From JADJWR01 sp964509545 (lineage in GTDB: Bacteria > Pseudomonadota > Gammaproteobacteria > Burkholderiales > Burkholderiaceae_F), in contig CAZDXQ010000013.1 in the NCBI GenBank assembly GCA_964509545.1, positions 1-64,000 on the forward strand: 64,000 nucleotides of DNA, written 5' to 3'. Below are positions 38,373 through 47,393 of the stretch, one piece after another. The first letter of the stretch is position 1. The number at the start of each line of letters is the position of its first letter. The notes beneath the pieces were generated by a model. The model ran no database searches. It saw only the letters and a list, made by a program, of their open reading frames with translations, and was not told where the DNA came from. The translations under genes were made by a program, and so were the position numbers.

Positions 38373-39206
38373 ATGAGGATCTACGGCATCGATTTCACCA
38401 GCCGGCCAACGGCGCGCAAGCCGATCGTCGTCGCCGCGGGGACGCTGCGCGGTGAGTGCCTGCACATCGCGTCGATAGAGCCGATGCCGGCGTTCGAGTG
38501 CTTCGAAGCCTGGCTGTCTACGCCGGGTCCCTGGGTCGGCGGCTTCGACTTCCCTTTCGGCCTGCCGCGCCGTTTCGTCGAGGCCTTCTCGCCGGCGCGC
38601 GACTGGGTTGCGCTGACGGCATGGGCGAAGGAACTCGGGCGCGACGGCTTCTGCGCCGTCGTCCATCCGGCGTTCAGCGCCGCGAAAGGCCGGCCGGCGG
38701 ACAAACATCGCGCCGTGGACGCGCTGGCCGGATCGCACAGCCCGTTGAAGACCATGGATCCGCTGCGGCGGCAGGCGATCAATCCGCCCGTGGGACTGAT
38801 GTTCTACGAGGGCGCTCCGCGGCTGGCGACGGCCGGCCTGCACGTGCCGGGGCTGCGCGAAAACGGCGACCCGAGGGTGGCGCTGGAGACCTATCCGCGC
38901 CTGGCGGCGCGGCAGCTGGGTGCGCGCCATTACAAGAACGACGCGCCGCATTCGGCCGACGCCCTGCGCCGCGTACGCAGGGCGCTGCTGCGGGCACTTG
39001 CGGCGGGCGCGCCGCTGGGCATCGGACTGTCGCTTCCGGCGCCGCTGGCGCGCCGCTGCATCGACGACGTCGGCGGCGACTGCCTCGACGCGGTGCTGTG
39101 TGCAGTGCAGGCGGCCTGGGCCGCGCGCTGCGCCGGGCCGCGCTACGGCCTGCCGGTCGGGGTCGACCCGGTCGAGGGCTGGATCGCGACCGTCCTGCCG
39201 TCTTGA
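38373..39206 (+). CDS. DUF429 family protein
   Basis: 277 aa from an ATG preceded by GGGAAGAGG. It opens MRIYGIDFTSRPTARKPI, the DUF429 pattern GIDFTS, and carries GGFDFPFGLPRRFV, FYEGAPRL, VALETYPRLAARQL and CIDDVGGDCLDAVLCAVQAA. The first and last acidic motifs resemble an RNase H-like fold. Biochemical function is unknown. It is transcribed alone, divergently from the TonB receptor. Confidence 0.75.
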   Translation: MRIYGIDFTSRPTARKPIVVAAGTLRGECLHIASIEPMPAFECFEAWLSTPGPWVGGFDFPFGLPRRFVEAFSPARDWVALTAWAKELGRDGFCAVVHPAFSAAKGRPADKHRAVDALAGSHSPLKTMDPLRRQAINPPVGLMFYEGAPRLATAGLHVPGLRENGDPRVALETYPRLAARQLGARHYKNDAPHSADALRRVRRALLRALAAGAPLGIGLSLPAPLARRCIDDVGGDCLDAVLCAVQAAWAARCAGPRYGLPVGVDPVEGWIATVLPS

Positions 39207-39302
39207 GGCGAATCCCGTCCACGCGCAGGGGCTTGCCGGTGAGGCTCGCCCTACACTTGCGCCGCGTGTCTTTGCACGCGCCACCGCAAAGGAGACAAGC
39301 TG

Positions 39303-39548
39303 ATGAAGTTGCATTCCCTCATCGCCGCAGCGCTGCTCGCCACCTCCGGCGCCGCGCTGGCCTTCCACTGCCCGGCCGACATGAAGAAGATCGACGAGGC
39401 GCTGGCCAAGAACCCGAAGCTCACCACCGAGCAGATGGCCGAGGTGAAGAAGTACCGCGCCGAGGGCGAGAAGCTGCACAACGCCGGCAAGCACCAGGAA
39501 TCAGTCGACACGCTGGCCAAGGCGATGAAGATCCTGAATGTGAAATAA
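39303..39548 (+). CDS. Small secreted protein of unknown function
   Basis: 81 aa with a strong ribosome site (AAAGGAGACA). The signal peptide MKLHSLIAAALLATSGAALA is followed by FHCPADMKKIDEALAKNP and a charged helical segment ending in LAKAMKILNVK. The mature part is about 60 aa and probably one or two amphipathic helices, with a single Cys. No partner is evident. A strong terminator follows directly, so it is a monocistronic and probably well-expressed gene. Confidence 0.75.
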   Translation: MKLHSLIAAALLATSGAALAFHCPADMKKIDEALAKNPKLTTEQMAEVKKYRAEGEKLHNAGKHQESVDTLAKAMKILNVK

Positions 39549-39565
39549 ACCCGCTCGGGACGCCG

Positions 39566-39600
39566 AAGCAAACGCCGCCTGCGGGCGGCGTTTGCTTTGT
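39566..39600 (+). terminator. Rho-independent terminator
   Basis: AAGCAAACGCCGCC (39566-39579), loop TGCG, then GGCGGCGTTTGCTT in a perfect 14-bp stem ending in a T-rich TTTGT tail. It follows the small secreted protein gene by about 17 nt. Confidence 0.85.
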
Positions 39601-39750
39601 GCGCCCGGCACGCGCGCCCCTGCGAGGGCGAGGTGCGCCGCGGGGTCGAGCAGACGGCTCGACGCGCATCGGCCCGCGGGCGGCGGCGTCCTGGCCGGGC
39701 GGCCTGCGGCGGCGTCGTTACGATCGGCGTTCGTCCTTCGCCGTCAGTTC

Positions 39751-42501
39751 ATGAGTCGCCTGCCTCCCGGATCAAACGTCGGCACGCAACTGCGCGCGCG
39801 CCGCGCCAGGGCACTGCGGGAGGCCAGGCGGCGCGAAGCGGCCGCACAGGCGCTGCAAGCGCCGGGCGGGCAGGCAACGCGGCGTGCGGTCGAGGCCGGA
39901 CAGCTGGCGCTGCCGAGCGCCGAGGCCTGGTTTGCGGCGCGCGGCCTGGTGCCCTTCGCGTTCCAGCGCGAGGTCTGGTCGCACATCGCGGCCGGCCGTT
40001 CGGGCCTGCTGCATGCGACCACCGGCGCCGGCAAGACCTACGCCGTCTACTTCGGCCTGCTCGATCGCGCGCTGTCCGGTGAAATCGACCGCGGCGGCCT
40101 GCGGCTGCTGTGGATCACGCCGATGCGGGCGCTGGCGGCCGACACCGCGCGGGCGCTGGCCGCACCGCTGCCGGAACTGGGGCTCGAATGGCAGGTCGGC
40201 GCACGCACCGGCGATACCGATGCGGCCGAGCGCGCAAGGCAGGGCAGGCGGCTGCCGGAGGTGCTGGTCACCACGCCCGAGAGCCTTTCGCTGCTGTTTA
40301 CCCGCGCCGACTGCCGCGAGCTGTTTGCCGGGCTGGCGCTGGTGGTCGTCGACGAGTGGCATGAACTGATCGGCAGCAAGCGCGGCGTGCAGGTGCAACT
40401 GGCCCTGGCGTGGCTGCGCGCGCTCGCGCGTGCGCAAGCGGGACAACCGGCAGCGCCGGATCGCACTATGGCGCAGGGCGCAGAGGCGCTCGTCCCGGAG
40501 GCCGCGGGTGGGCTCGAGGGGCAGGGGCAGGCAGCGCTGCGCCGACGCCGCCCGCCGCAGACGCCGGCCGTCTGGGGCCTGAGCGCGACGCTGGGCAACC
40601 TCGACGAGGCGATGCGCACGCTGCTCAATCGCGGCGACGGCGTGCTGGTATGCGGGCGAATCGACAAGCCGCTCGTCATCGACACGCTGCTGCCCGACGA
40701 TCCGGGCCGATTTCCCTGGGGCGGTCATCTGGGCCTCAGGATGCTGGAGCCGGTGCTGCGCGAGATCGGCGCCGCCGGCACGACGCTGGTGTTCACCAAT
40801 ACCCGCTCGCAGGCGGAGATCTGGTACCAGGCGATCCTGCAGGCGCGGCCGCAGTGGGCCGGGCTGATTGCGCTTCACCATGGCTCGCTCGACCGCGAGG
40901 TGCGCGACTGGGTCGAGCTCGGCCTGAAGGAAGGGCGGCTGAAGGCCGTCGTCGCCACCAGCAGCCTCGACCTGGGCGTCGATTTCCTGCCGGTGGAGCG
41001 CGTGCTGCAGGTGGGCAGCGCCAAGGGCGTGGCCAGGCTGTTGCAGCGCGCCGGCCGCAGCGGCCATGCGCCCGGGCGCGTCTCCCGCGCCACGCTGGTG
41101 CCGACCAATGCACTGGAGCTGGTCGAGGCCTCGGCGGCACGCAAGGCCGCGGCAGCCGGGCGCGTCGAGCCGCGCTGCGCGCCGGTGAAGCCGCTCGACG
41201 TGCTGATTCAGCACCTGGTGACCGTGGCGCTGGGTACCGGCTTCGTCGCCGACGAACTGCTCGCCGAGGTGCGCGACACTCGCAGCTTTGCGGCGCTGTC
41301 AGACGACGAGTGGCGCTGGGTGCTGGATTTCGCTGGCCGCGGCGGCGCGTCGCTTGCCGCTTATCCGGAGTACCGCCGTATCGCACTCGCCGACGACGGT
41401 CGCTTTCGCGTGCCCGATGCGCAGGTGGCGCGGCGGCATCGGATGGCAGTGGGCACGATCGTCGCCGAGGCTTCGATGCTGGTGCGCTACGGCAACGGCG
41501 CCAGGCTCGGCCACATCGAAGAAAACTTCATCGCCCGTCTGCGCAAGGGTGATGTGTTCACCTTCGCCGGCAAGCGCCTCGAACTGGTGCGCGTGCACGA
41601 GATGACCGCCTTCGTCGCCCCAGCGGCCAGGCGCAGCGGCACGGTGCCGCGCTGGGCGGGTACCAAGATGCCGCTGTCCGGCGAACTGGCCGACGCCGTG
41701 CTGGCCGAACTGGAAAAGGCGGAGGCCGGCTGCTTCGACACGCCCGAGCTGCGGCTCGTCCGGCCGCTGCTCGAACTGCAGTCGCGCTGGTCGGCGCTGC
41801 CCGGCCGCAATAGGCTGCTGGTCGAATCGCTGCGGCTGCGCGAGGGCCGAAGCCTTTACGTGTATCCGTTCGCCGGGCGCCACGCCAACCTCGGCCTGGC
41901 CTCGCTGATCGCCTATCGGGCCGGGCAGGAGCAGCCGGCGACGTTCTCGATCGCGGTGAACGACTACGGCTTCGAACTGCTGGCGCCGGAAGACGTCGAC
42001 TGGCGCCGGCTCTGGGCCACCGCGGCCGATCCGGAGCGCGGGCTGCTGCGCGAGGCCGGCCTGCTCGACGACGTGCTGGCCAGCCTGAACGCCGGCGAAC
42101 TGACGCAGCGGCGCTTCCGCGAGATCGCACGCGTCGCCGGCCTCATCTTCCAGGGCTATCCGGGGCAGCCGAAGTCGGTGAAGCAGCTGCAGGCCTCCAG
42201 CCAGCTCTTCTACGAGGTGTTCCGCAAGTACGACGCCGGCAACCTGCTGCTGGCGCAGGCCGGGCGCGAGGTGCTGGAACAGGAACTCGACCTGGCCCGG
42301 CTGCGCGCGGCGCTGGCGCGTTGCCGCGGCCTGCAGCTCGCCTACCGCCACCTGCAGCAACCCACGCCGTTTGCCTTCCCGCTGCTGGTCGAGCGGCTGC
42401 GCGAGCAGGTCAGCACCGAGCAGCTCGCCGATCGGATTAGCCGGATGGTGGCCGAACTCGAACAGCGCGCGGCGGCGGCCGACGGCGACGCTTGCGGATG
42501 A
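39751..42501 (+). CDS. Ligase-associated type DEXH-box helicase (Lhr-like)
   Basis: 916 aa. Walker A is ATTGAGKT (89-96), the Walker B box is VVVDEWHEL, motif III is WGLSATLGNL and the second RecA domain has TLVFTNTRSQAEIW and LLQRAGRSGH. The long C-terminal part includes the Lhr-type winged-helix and lid domains. The sequence follows the ligase-associated DNA-damage-response helicase subgroup, normally found beside an ATP-dependent DNA ligase, a calcineurin-type nuclease (PdeM) and an MBL-fold exonuclease. None of these is adjacent here. A linker near residues 225-270 rich in Ala, Gly and Arg interrupts the helicase core. Confidence 0.85.
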   Translation: MSRLPPGSNVGTQLRARRARALREARRREAAAQALQAPGGQATRRAVEAGQLALPSAEAWFAARGLVPFAFQREVWSHIAAGRSGLLHATTGAGKTYAVYFGLLDRALSGEIDRGGLRLLWITPMRALAADTARALAAPLPELGLEWQVGARTGDTDAAERARQGRRLPEVLVTTPESLSLLFTRADCRELFAGLALVVVDEWHELIGSKRGVQVQLALAWLRALARAQAGQPAAPDRTMAQGAEALVPEAAGGLEGQGQAALRRRRPPQTPAVWGLSATLGNLDEAMRTLLNRGDGVLVCGRIDKPLVIDTLLPDDPGRFPWGGHLGLRMLEPVLREIGAAGTTLVFTNTRSQAEIWYQAILQARPQWAGLIALHHGSLDREVRDWVELGLKEGRLKAVVATSSLDLGVDFLPVERVLQVGSAKGVARLLQRAGRSGHAPGRVSRATLVPTNALELVEASAARKAAAAGRVEPRCAPVKPLDVLIQHLVTVALGTGFVADELLAEVRDTRSFAALSDDEWRWVLDFAGRGGASLAAYPEYRRIALADDGRFRVPDAQVARRHRMAVGTIVAEASMLVRYGNGARLGHIEENFIARLRKGDVFTFAGKRLELVRVHEMTAFVAPAARRSGTVPRWAGTKMPLSGELADAVLAELEKAEAGCFDTPELRLVRPLLELQSRWSALPGRNRLLVESLRLREGRSLYVYPFAGRHANLGLASLIAYRAGQEQPATFSIAVNDYGFELLAPEDVDWRRLWATAADPERGLLREAGLLDDVLASLNAGELTQRRFREIARVAGLIFQGYPGQPKSVKQLQASSQLFYEVFRKYDAGNLLLAQAGREVLEQELDLARLRAALARCRGLQLAYRHLQQPTPFAFPLLVERLREQVSTEQLADRISRMVAELEQRAAAADGDACG

Positions 42502-42796
42502 AGATTCCCGGCCGCTGCCGCTACAACTGGCACAAGATCTCGACCGAATGGCCGGCCATTGTCCAACATCTTGTAGGTCGTTAAGCGGGTCGAGCCGGAG
42601 GCTTTCCGCCGGCGCGCGGCGTTTTCCCTCTGGAATTCGTTGCGCCGGAGTTAAGAAAACGCAATTTTCCCTCTGCAAACGCTTGCGCTCCGAGGGAAAT
42701 CGCTTTAGCTTCCGCGTCACGCAACGAGAGCGCTCTTAATGCGGTCAGTCGAGAACGCTGTCGCTGTGGTTCGCTAACCCGTTTGAGGAGAACTTG
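42502..42796 (+). promoter_or_regulatory. Upstream region of the H1/SWIB gene with TTTCCCTC motifs
   Basis: This spacer is less GC-rich than the genes around it. TTTTCCCTCTG occurs as direct repeats at 42622-42632 and 42665-42675 (43-nt spacing), with an inverted related copy GAGGGAAA at 42692-42699. The ribosome site GAGGAG is at 42785-42790. The repeats are suggestive of regulator binding, but no factor is known. Confidence 0.4.
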
Positions 42797-43210
42797 ATGG
42801 CAACTGCCAAGAAGGCGAAGAAAGCGGCGAAGAAGGCTCCGGCCAAGAAAGCCGCCAAGAAAACCGCGAAGAAGGCGACGGCGAAGAAGGCTGCGCCGGC
42901 CAAGAAGGCAGCAAAGAAGGCTGCGCCGAAGAAAGCGGCGAAGAAGAAGGTTGCGCGCAAGCCGAACGCGGCCTTCATGAAGCCGCTGACCCCGTCGGGC
43001 CCGCTGGCGGCGATCATCGGCTCCACGCCGATGCCGCGCACCGAAGTGACGAGCAAGATCTGGGCTTACATCAAGAAGAACAAGCTGCAGGACGCCGTCA
43101 ACAAGCGCATGATCAATGCCGACGAGAAGCTCAAGGAACTGTTCGGCAAGGCCAAGGCCGACATGTTCGAGCTGACCAAGTTCGTCAGCAAGCACCTGAA
43201 AGCGGCCTGA
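42797..43210 (+). CDS. Histone H1-like / SWIB domain fusion protein
   Basis: 137 aa. Residues 1-57 are an almost pure Lys/Ala/Pro tail with AKKAAKKA-type repeats, like bacterial histone H1 (HctB/AlgP-like) tails. Residues 60-137 form a SWIB/MDM2-like domain (PLTPSGPLAAIIG, EVTSKIWAYIKKN, KRMINADEKLKELF). The protein is expected to bind DNA non-specifically and compact the nucleoid; the SWIB partner is unknown. GAGGAG lies 6 nt before the ATG. A bidirectional terminator follows, so the gene is monocistronic. Confidence 0.88.
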   Translation: MATAKKAKKAAKKAPAKKAAKKTAKKATAKKAAPAKKAAKKAAPKKAAKKKVARKPNAAFMKPLTPSGPLAAIIGSTPMPRTEVTSKIWAYIKKNKLQDAVNKRMINADEKLKELFGKAKADMFELTKFVSKHLKAA

Positions 43211-43230
43211 CGCGGCCATTGCTCCGCAGG

Positions 43231-43259
43231 AAAAAGGGCCCGCAACGCGGGCCCTTTTT
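43231..43259. terminator. Bidirectional Rho-independent terminator
   Basis: AAAAAGGGCCCGC (43231-43243), loop AAC, then GCGGGCCCTTTTT (43247-43259): a perfect 13-bp stem with A and T runs on both sides. It serves the H1/SWIB gene from the left and the PRPP-synthetase-like gene from the right. Confidence 0.9.
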
Positions 43260-43289
43260 CATCGGCGCGGCAAAGCCGGGCGAACGCCT

Positions 43290-44159
43290 TCAGGCCGGCG
43301 TCAGCGCATCGGCAATCAGCGGCACCACCGAAAGCGCATTGCTGGCGTGCGGCACCGTGTCCGTGCTCCAGAACTCGGAGATTCCGGCGGCCTTCAGCGT
43401 GGCGCCGGCCTCCGGCGCCAGCACCGCATGGGTGACCACCGCATCGACCCGTGCGGCCCCAGCGGCGAGCAGCGCCCGCGCGGCGGCCGCCAAAGTATGG
43501 CCGCTGCTGGCGACATCATCGACGAGCACGACGTCGCGCCCCTTGATCTCGTCGGCCGGCAGTTCGACGTCGACCTCGGTGTCGCCGTGCCGCGTCTTGC
43601 GGCACACGGTCCACGGCAGGCTGTTGCAGGTGGCCGCCACGTGCACCCATTGCGCCGACTCCGCGTCGGGCCCGACCAGGATCGGATCGCGGCCGCGCAT
43701 GGCGACGAAATGTCCGATCAGCGGCGCCGCCGATAGCGCGACGGCGCGGGCCAGCGGCACGGCCTCGGTCAGCGTGGCAATGCGGTGCAGATGCGGATCG
43801 ACCGTGACCACGGCGTCGAACAGCTCGGCAAGCAGCCGGCCGACCACCTTCTGGCTGACGACCTCGCCCGGATGAAAGGCGCTGTCCTGGCGCATGTAGG
43901 CGAGGTAGGGCGCGATCAGCGTCAGTTCGCGCGCGCCGAGTTCGCGCGCCGCCCGCGCCGTCAGGATCAGCTCGACCAGCTTCTCGTTCGGCGCGTGCAG
44001 CGAGCGCAGGATGCGCACTTCGGCGTCGAGCTTCGGCGGCAGCGTCAGCTTCAGCTCGCCGTCCGGAAAGCGATGGCGGGCGATCCGCTGCACCGGCAGC
44101 CCGGCGGCCATGCCGAGTCCGCGGGCAAAGTCGACCTCGTCGTCGAAACAGAGAATCAT
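43290..44159 (-). CDS. Ribose-phosphate pyrophosphokinase-like protein
   Basis: 289 aa, shorter than the about 315 aa of canonical Prs. The PRPP-binding loop is DVVLVDDVASSGHT. APYLAYMRQD and VDPHLHRI occupy the metal/ATP region, and FPDGELKLTL the N-terminus. It is an atypical paralogue rather than the housekeeping Prs. Its ATG overlaps the stop of the phosphorylase gene (TGATG), so the two are coupled. Together they suggest interconversion of nucleoside phosphates, ribose phosphates and PRPP. Confidence 0.82.
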   Translation of the reverse strand: MILCFDDEVDFARGLGMAAGLPVQRIARHRFPDGELKLTLPPKLDAEVRILRSLHAPNEKLVELILTARAARELGARELTLIAPYLAYMRQDSAFHPGEVVSQKVVGRLLAELFDAVVTVDPHLHRIATLTEAVPLARAVALSAAPLIGHFVAMRGRDPILVGPDAESAQWVHVAATCNSLPWTVCRKTRHGDTEVDVELPADEIKGRDVVLVDDVASSGHTLAAAARALLAAGAARVDAVVTHAVLAPEAGATLKAAGISEFWSTDTVPHASNALSVVPLIADALTPA

Positions 44160-45781
44160 CAGAACTCCGCAGCGAACTCGGCCGTGGCCTCAGCGGCGTG
44201 CCGGTCGAGCGTGAAACCGCTGGCACGGCTGGCCACTTCGCGCGCGAACTGCAACTCGGCCCCGGTGTCGGCGTGGATCCGGTAAAGCGCGTCGCCGCAG
44301 GCTACCGGATCGCCGATCTTGCGCAACAGATCGACCCCGGCGCCGATCGCTTTCGGCGCGCCGGCCAGCCTTGCGATCCGCGACAGCCGCTCGCAGTCGA
44401 TGGCGGTGACCACGCCGTCCTCGGCCGCGACGACCTCGTGCGTCATGCGCGCCAGCGGCGGCTGGCGCCAGTCGAACGCGCGCGCGCCCTGTGCCGCGAC
44501 GATGGCCGCCATCGTCAGCCGGGCGCGCCCGGAATCGAGGATGTCGCGGGCCAGCGCGAAGCCATCGCCGCCGCGCAGGTCGGGGTCGAACTCGAGCACG
44601 CGCCCGGCCAGACGCAGGGCCTTGTTGCGCAGGTCGGCGGGTGCGGCCGGGTCGCCGTGCAGCACCTGCATCACGTCGCGCGCCTCCAGCGCCGGGCCGA
44701 TGCCGCGACCGATCGGCTGGCGGCCGTCGGTGATCACCACGTCCAGCGACATGCCGACGTGCCGGGCCACATACTCGAACAACTTCTTCAGCCGCTGCGC
44801 CTGCACCATCGAGCGTACCTTGGCGCTCGGCCCGAGCGGGATATCGAGCACCAGGTGCGTGGAGCCGGCGGCGATCTTCTTGCTCAGGATCGAGGCGACC
44901 ATCTGTCCCGGCGAGTCGATCGACAGCGGCCGCTCGACCGAGATCAGCACGTCGTCGGCGGGCGACAGCGCCGCCCGCCCGCCCCAGGCCAGGCAGCCGT
45001 GGAGCTCCTTGACGATCTCGCGCAGCCGCTCGAACGGCAGTTCGACCTCGGCCAGCACGTTCATCGTGTCGGCGGTGCCCGCCGGCGAGGTGATGGCGCG
45101 GCTGGAAGTCTTCGGGATCAGCATGCCGTGCGCGGCGACAATCGGCACGATCAGCATCGAGGTGCGGTTGCCGGGAATGCCGCCGATGCAGTGCTTGTCG
45201 ACCACCGGCTTCTGCGGCCACTCGAAGCGCTGGCCGACGCCGACCATCGCCTGCGTCAGGTAAAGCACCTCGTCGCGGTCGAGCGCGAACTGGTCGGTGG
45301 CGACGACGAAGGCCGCCAGTTCGATCTTCGAGTAGCGGTGCGCGGCGATGTCGCGCACGATGGCGGCGAATTCGGTGGCCGACAGCCGTTCGCCGGCGAT
45401 CTTGCGTTTCAGCGCCCACATCGACGGCGGCGGCTCGGCGTGGCGCACGGTCACCGGCGCGCCGTCGGCAATGCTCAGCTGCGCGAAGGACTCCTCGGAC
45501 AGTCCGAGCTCGCACTCGCCGAGCAGCCGCGCATCGTCGACCACGTTGAGTGACGCCAGGATCGTGCGGCCGTTGGCCGCCACCTCGACCTTGGCCAGCG
45601 CCTGGAAGCCTTCGGCGCGGACCACCGGGCAGTCTCGGCGCAGGTAGACGACGTTTTCGCGCCAGGTGTCGATGCCGATGCGGCGCGCCGCGAGTTTCGG
45701 GGCCCCAGACTGCCCCGGGACTGAACTGGCCGGCGGCGGGGCAGCCGGGATCGGCTCGGACGGAGATCGCGCGGCGGTCAT
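44159..45781 (-). CDS. AMP/thymidine phosphorylase family protein (archaeal-type)
   Basis: 540 aa from the ATG at 45781. The architecture is that of the archaeal-type AMP phosphorylase/thymidine phosphorylase family: an extra N-terminal domain of about 85 residues, then SATEFAAIVRDIAAHRYSK, VVDKHCIGGIPGNRTSM (phosphate loop), SSRAITSPAGTADTMN and LSPADDVLISVERPL. Archaeal members phosphorolyse AMP to ribose-1,5-bisphosphate. The bacterial relatives are less studied. A TTG start at 45793 is also possible. Coupled to the PRPP-synthetase-like gene. Confidence 0.85.
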   Translation of the reverse strand: MTAARSPSEPIPAAPPPASSVPGQSGAPKLAARRIGIDTWRENVVYLRRDCPVVRAEGFQALAKVEVAANGRTILASLNVVDDARLLGECELGLSEESFAQLSIADGAPVTVRHAEPPPSMWALKRKIAGERLSATEFAAIVRDIAAHRYSKIELAAFVVATDQFALDRDEVLYLTQAMVGVGQRFEWPQKPVVDKHCIGGIPGNRTSMLIVPIVAAHGMLIPKTSSRAITSPAGTADTMNVLAEVELPFERLREIVKELHGCLAWGGRAALSPADDVLISVERPLSIDSPGQMVASILSKKIAAGSTHLVLDIPLGPSAKVRSMVQAQRLKKLFEYVARHVGMSLDVVITDGRQPIGRGIGPALEARDVMQVLHGDPAAPADLRNKALRLAGRVLEFDPDLRGGDGFALARDILDSGRARLTMAAIVAAQGARAFDWRQPPLARMTHEVVAAEDGVVTAIDCERLSRIARLAGAPKAIGAGVDLLRKIGDPVACGDALYRIHADTGAELQFAREVASRASGFTLDRHAAEATAEFAAEF

Positions 45782-45874
45782 GGAGGTGTGCAAGTGTGAC
45801 GTCGCGGCGATGATGGCGCCAGTGCAGTCGCCGCGGGGGGCCCGGGTCGAACCGCGTGGCGCGCCCGCGCTTGC

Positions 45875-47266
45875 TCAGGCCTCATAGGCGGTTTCCGCTG
45901 CGGCGATCGTCGCCGACCACTTCAGTTCGCGCGCGGCACGGGCACTGAGCGCATGCGCCGCCAGCGGCTCGCCGTGGTTGATGAACACCGCGCGCGGCTT
46001 GCGCGGCACGGCGCGCAGCCATTGCATCAGCGAGTCCTGCCCGGCGTGCGCCGACAGGCCGCCCAGCGTATGCACGCTGGCATTGACCGGGATCGACTCG
46101 CCGAACAGCGGCACGCTGCGCGCGCCGTCGACGATGCGCCGCCCCAGCGTGCCGGCCGCCTGGAAGCCGGTAAAAAGGACTGCGCACTCGCGCCGCGGCA
46201 GATTGTGGCGCAGGTGATGGCGGATGCGGCCGGCCTCGCACATGCCGCTGGCGGCGATGATCACGGCGCCGCCGCGGATCGAGTTCAGGAACATCGAATC
46301 GTCGACGCTTTCGGTGTAGCGCAGCGCAAAGGGCAGCTTGCGGCTGCGCTCGGCGCGGTGAAATTCCGCCGCTTCCTCGTCGATGGCGTCGAGGTGGGTG
46401 AAGGTGACTTCGGCGGCCTGCTGCGCCAGCGGCGAATCGACGAACACCAGAGGCACCCGCACGCGTCCGGCCGTGGCCAGCCGGTACAGCAGGACGATGA
46501 ACTCCTGCGCCCGGCCGAGCGCGAAGGCCGGCACGATGACGTTGCCGCGCCGCACGTGCAGCGCATCGTGCAGCACCTCGAGCAGTTCCGCCTCGGTGTC
46601 GGCGAGCGAGCGGTGGTTGCGGTCGCCGTAGGTCGATTCGACGACCAGCACGTCGGCCGCCGGCGGCGGGCTTCGGTCGCGCACCAGCAGCGCCGAGTTC
46701 TCGCCCAGGTCTCCGGAAACCAGCAGCGTGCGCCGCCGGCCGCCGTCGGCGAGCCGGATCTCCGCCGACGCCGCGCCGACGATATGGCCGGCGTTGTGCA
46801 GGCGCACCGCAACGTTCTCGTGCGGCCGGAATTCGACGCCATAGGGCACGGCGGCGAGCCGGGTGGCGAGCCGCTTCACGTCGTCGACCGTGTACAGCGG
46901 CGCTTCGGCGGCCCGCTGCCGCCGGCCGCCATGTGACGCGCTGCGCGACTGCACGAACGCGCTGTCGGCCAGCATCACCGGCACGAGGTCCGCCGTCGGC
47001 TTGCTGCAGAAGATCGCCGGCAGCCCGGCGCCGTGCCGCGGCCAGGCAAAGCGCGGCAGCAGGCCGCAGTGGTCGATATGCGCATGCGTCAGAAGCACGA
47101 AATCGATGCGGCCGAGTTCGCGCGCATAGGCACGGCGGTTCTTCGCCGCCGCATCGCGCCCGCCCTGGAACATGCCGCAGTCGACCAGGAAGCGCACGTC
47201 GTCGGCTTCGACCAGCAGGCACGAGCCGGTCACCTCACCGGCAGCGCCGAGGAACTTCAGCTTCAT
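45875..47266 (-). CDS. Beta-CASP metallo-beta-lactamase-fold hydrolase (predicted RNase)
   Basis: 463 aa. The metal-binding HAHIDHCG and SGDLGE mark an MBL fold. The beta-CASP insertion and the C-terminal RMMBL motif (GGLSAHAGQDSLMQWL, HGEPLAA) match the CPSF73/YSH1-like exonuclease or endonuclease group. MKLKFLGAAGEVTGSC is the canonical start of the family. The likely role is RNA processing or turnover. It precedes the phosphorylase and PRPP-synthetase-like genes on the same strand, about 90 nt apart, and may feed nucleotides to them. Confidence 0.87.
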   Translation of the reverse strand: MKLKFLGAAGEVTGSCLLVEADDVRFLVDCGMFQGGRDAAAKNRRAYARELGRIDFVLLTHAHIDHCGLLPRFAWPRHGAGLPAIFCSKPTADLVPVMLADSAFVQSRSASHGGRRQRAAEAPLYTVDDVKRLATRLAAVPYGVEFRPHENVAVRLHNAGHIVGAASAEIRLADGGRRRTLLVSGDLGENSALLVRDRSPPPAADVLVVESTYGDRNHRSLADTEAELLEVLHDALHVRRGNVIVPAFALGRAQEFIVLLYRLATAGRVRVPLVFVDSPLAQQAAEVTFTHLDAIDEEAAEFHRAERSRKLPFALRYTESVDDSMFLNSIRGGAVIIAASGMCEAGRIRHHLRHNLPRRECAVLFTGFQAAGTLGRRIVDGARSVPLFGESIPVNASVHTLGGLSAHAGQDSLMQWLRAVPRKPRAVFINHGEPLAAHALSARAARELKWSATIAAAETAYEA

Positions 47267-47393
47267 CGGTCAGTCCGTAACCCTCGCGGCGCAAGCGTGC
47301 CCGGCTCGCCATGCACGCGCGCCGCGGCGGCCCGGCCTCGTCGCAACCTATGATGTCGTCGCGGCGCCGAAACTTCCATGCCCGAGGTCAATC

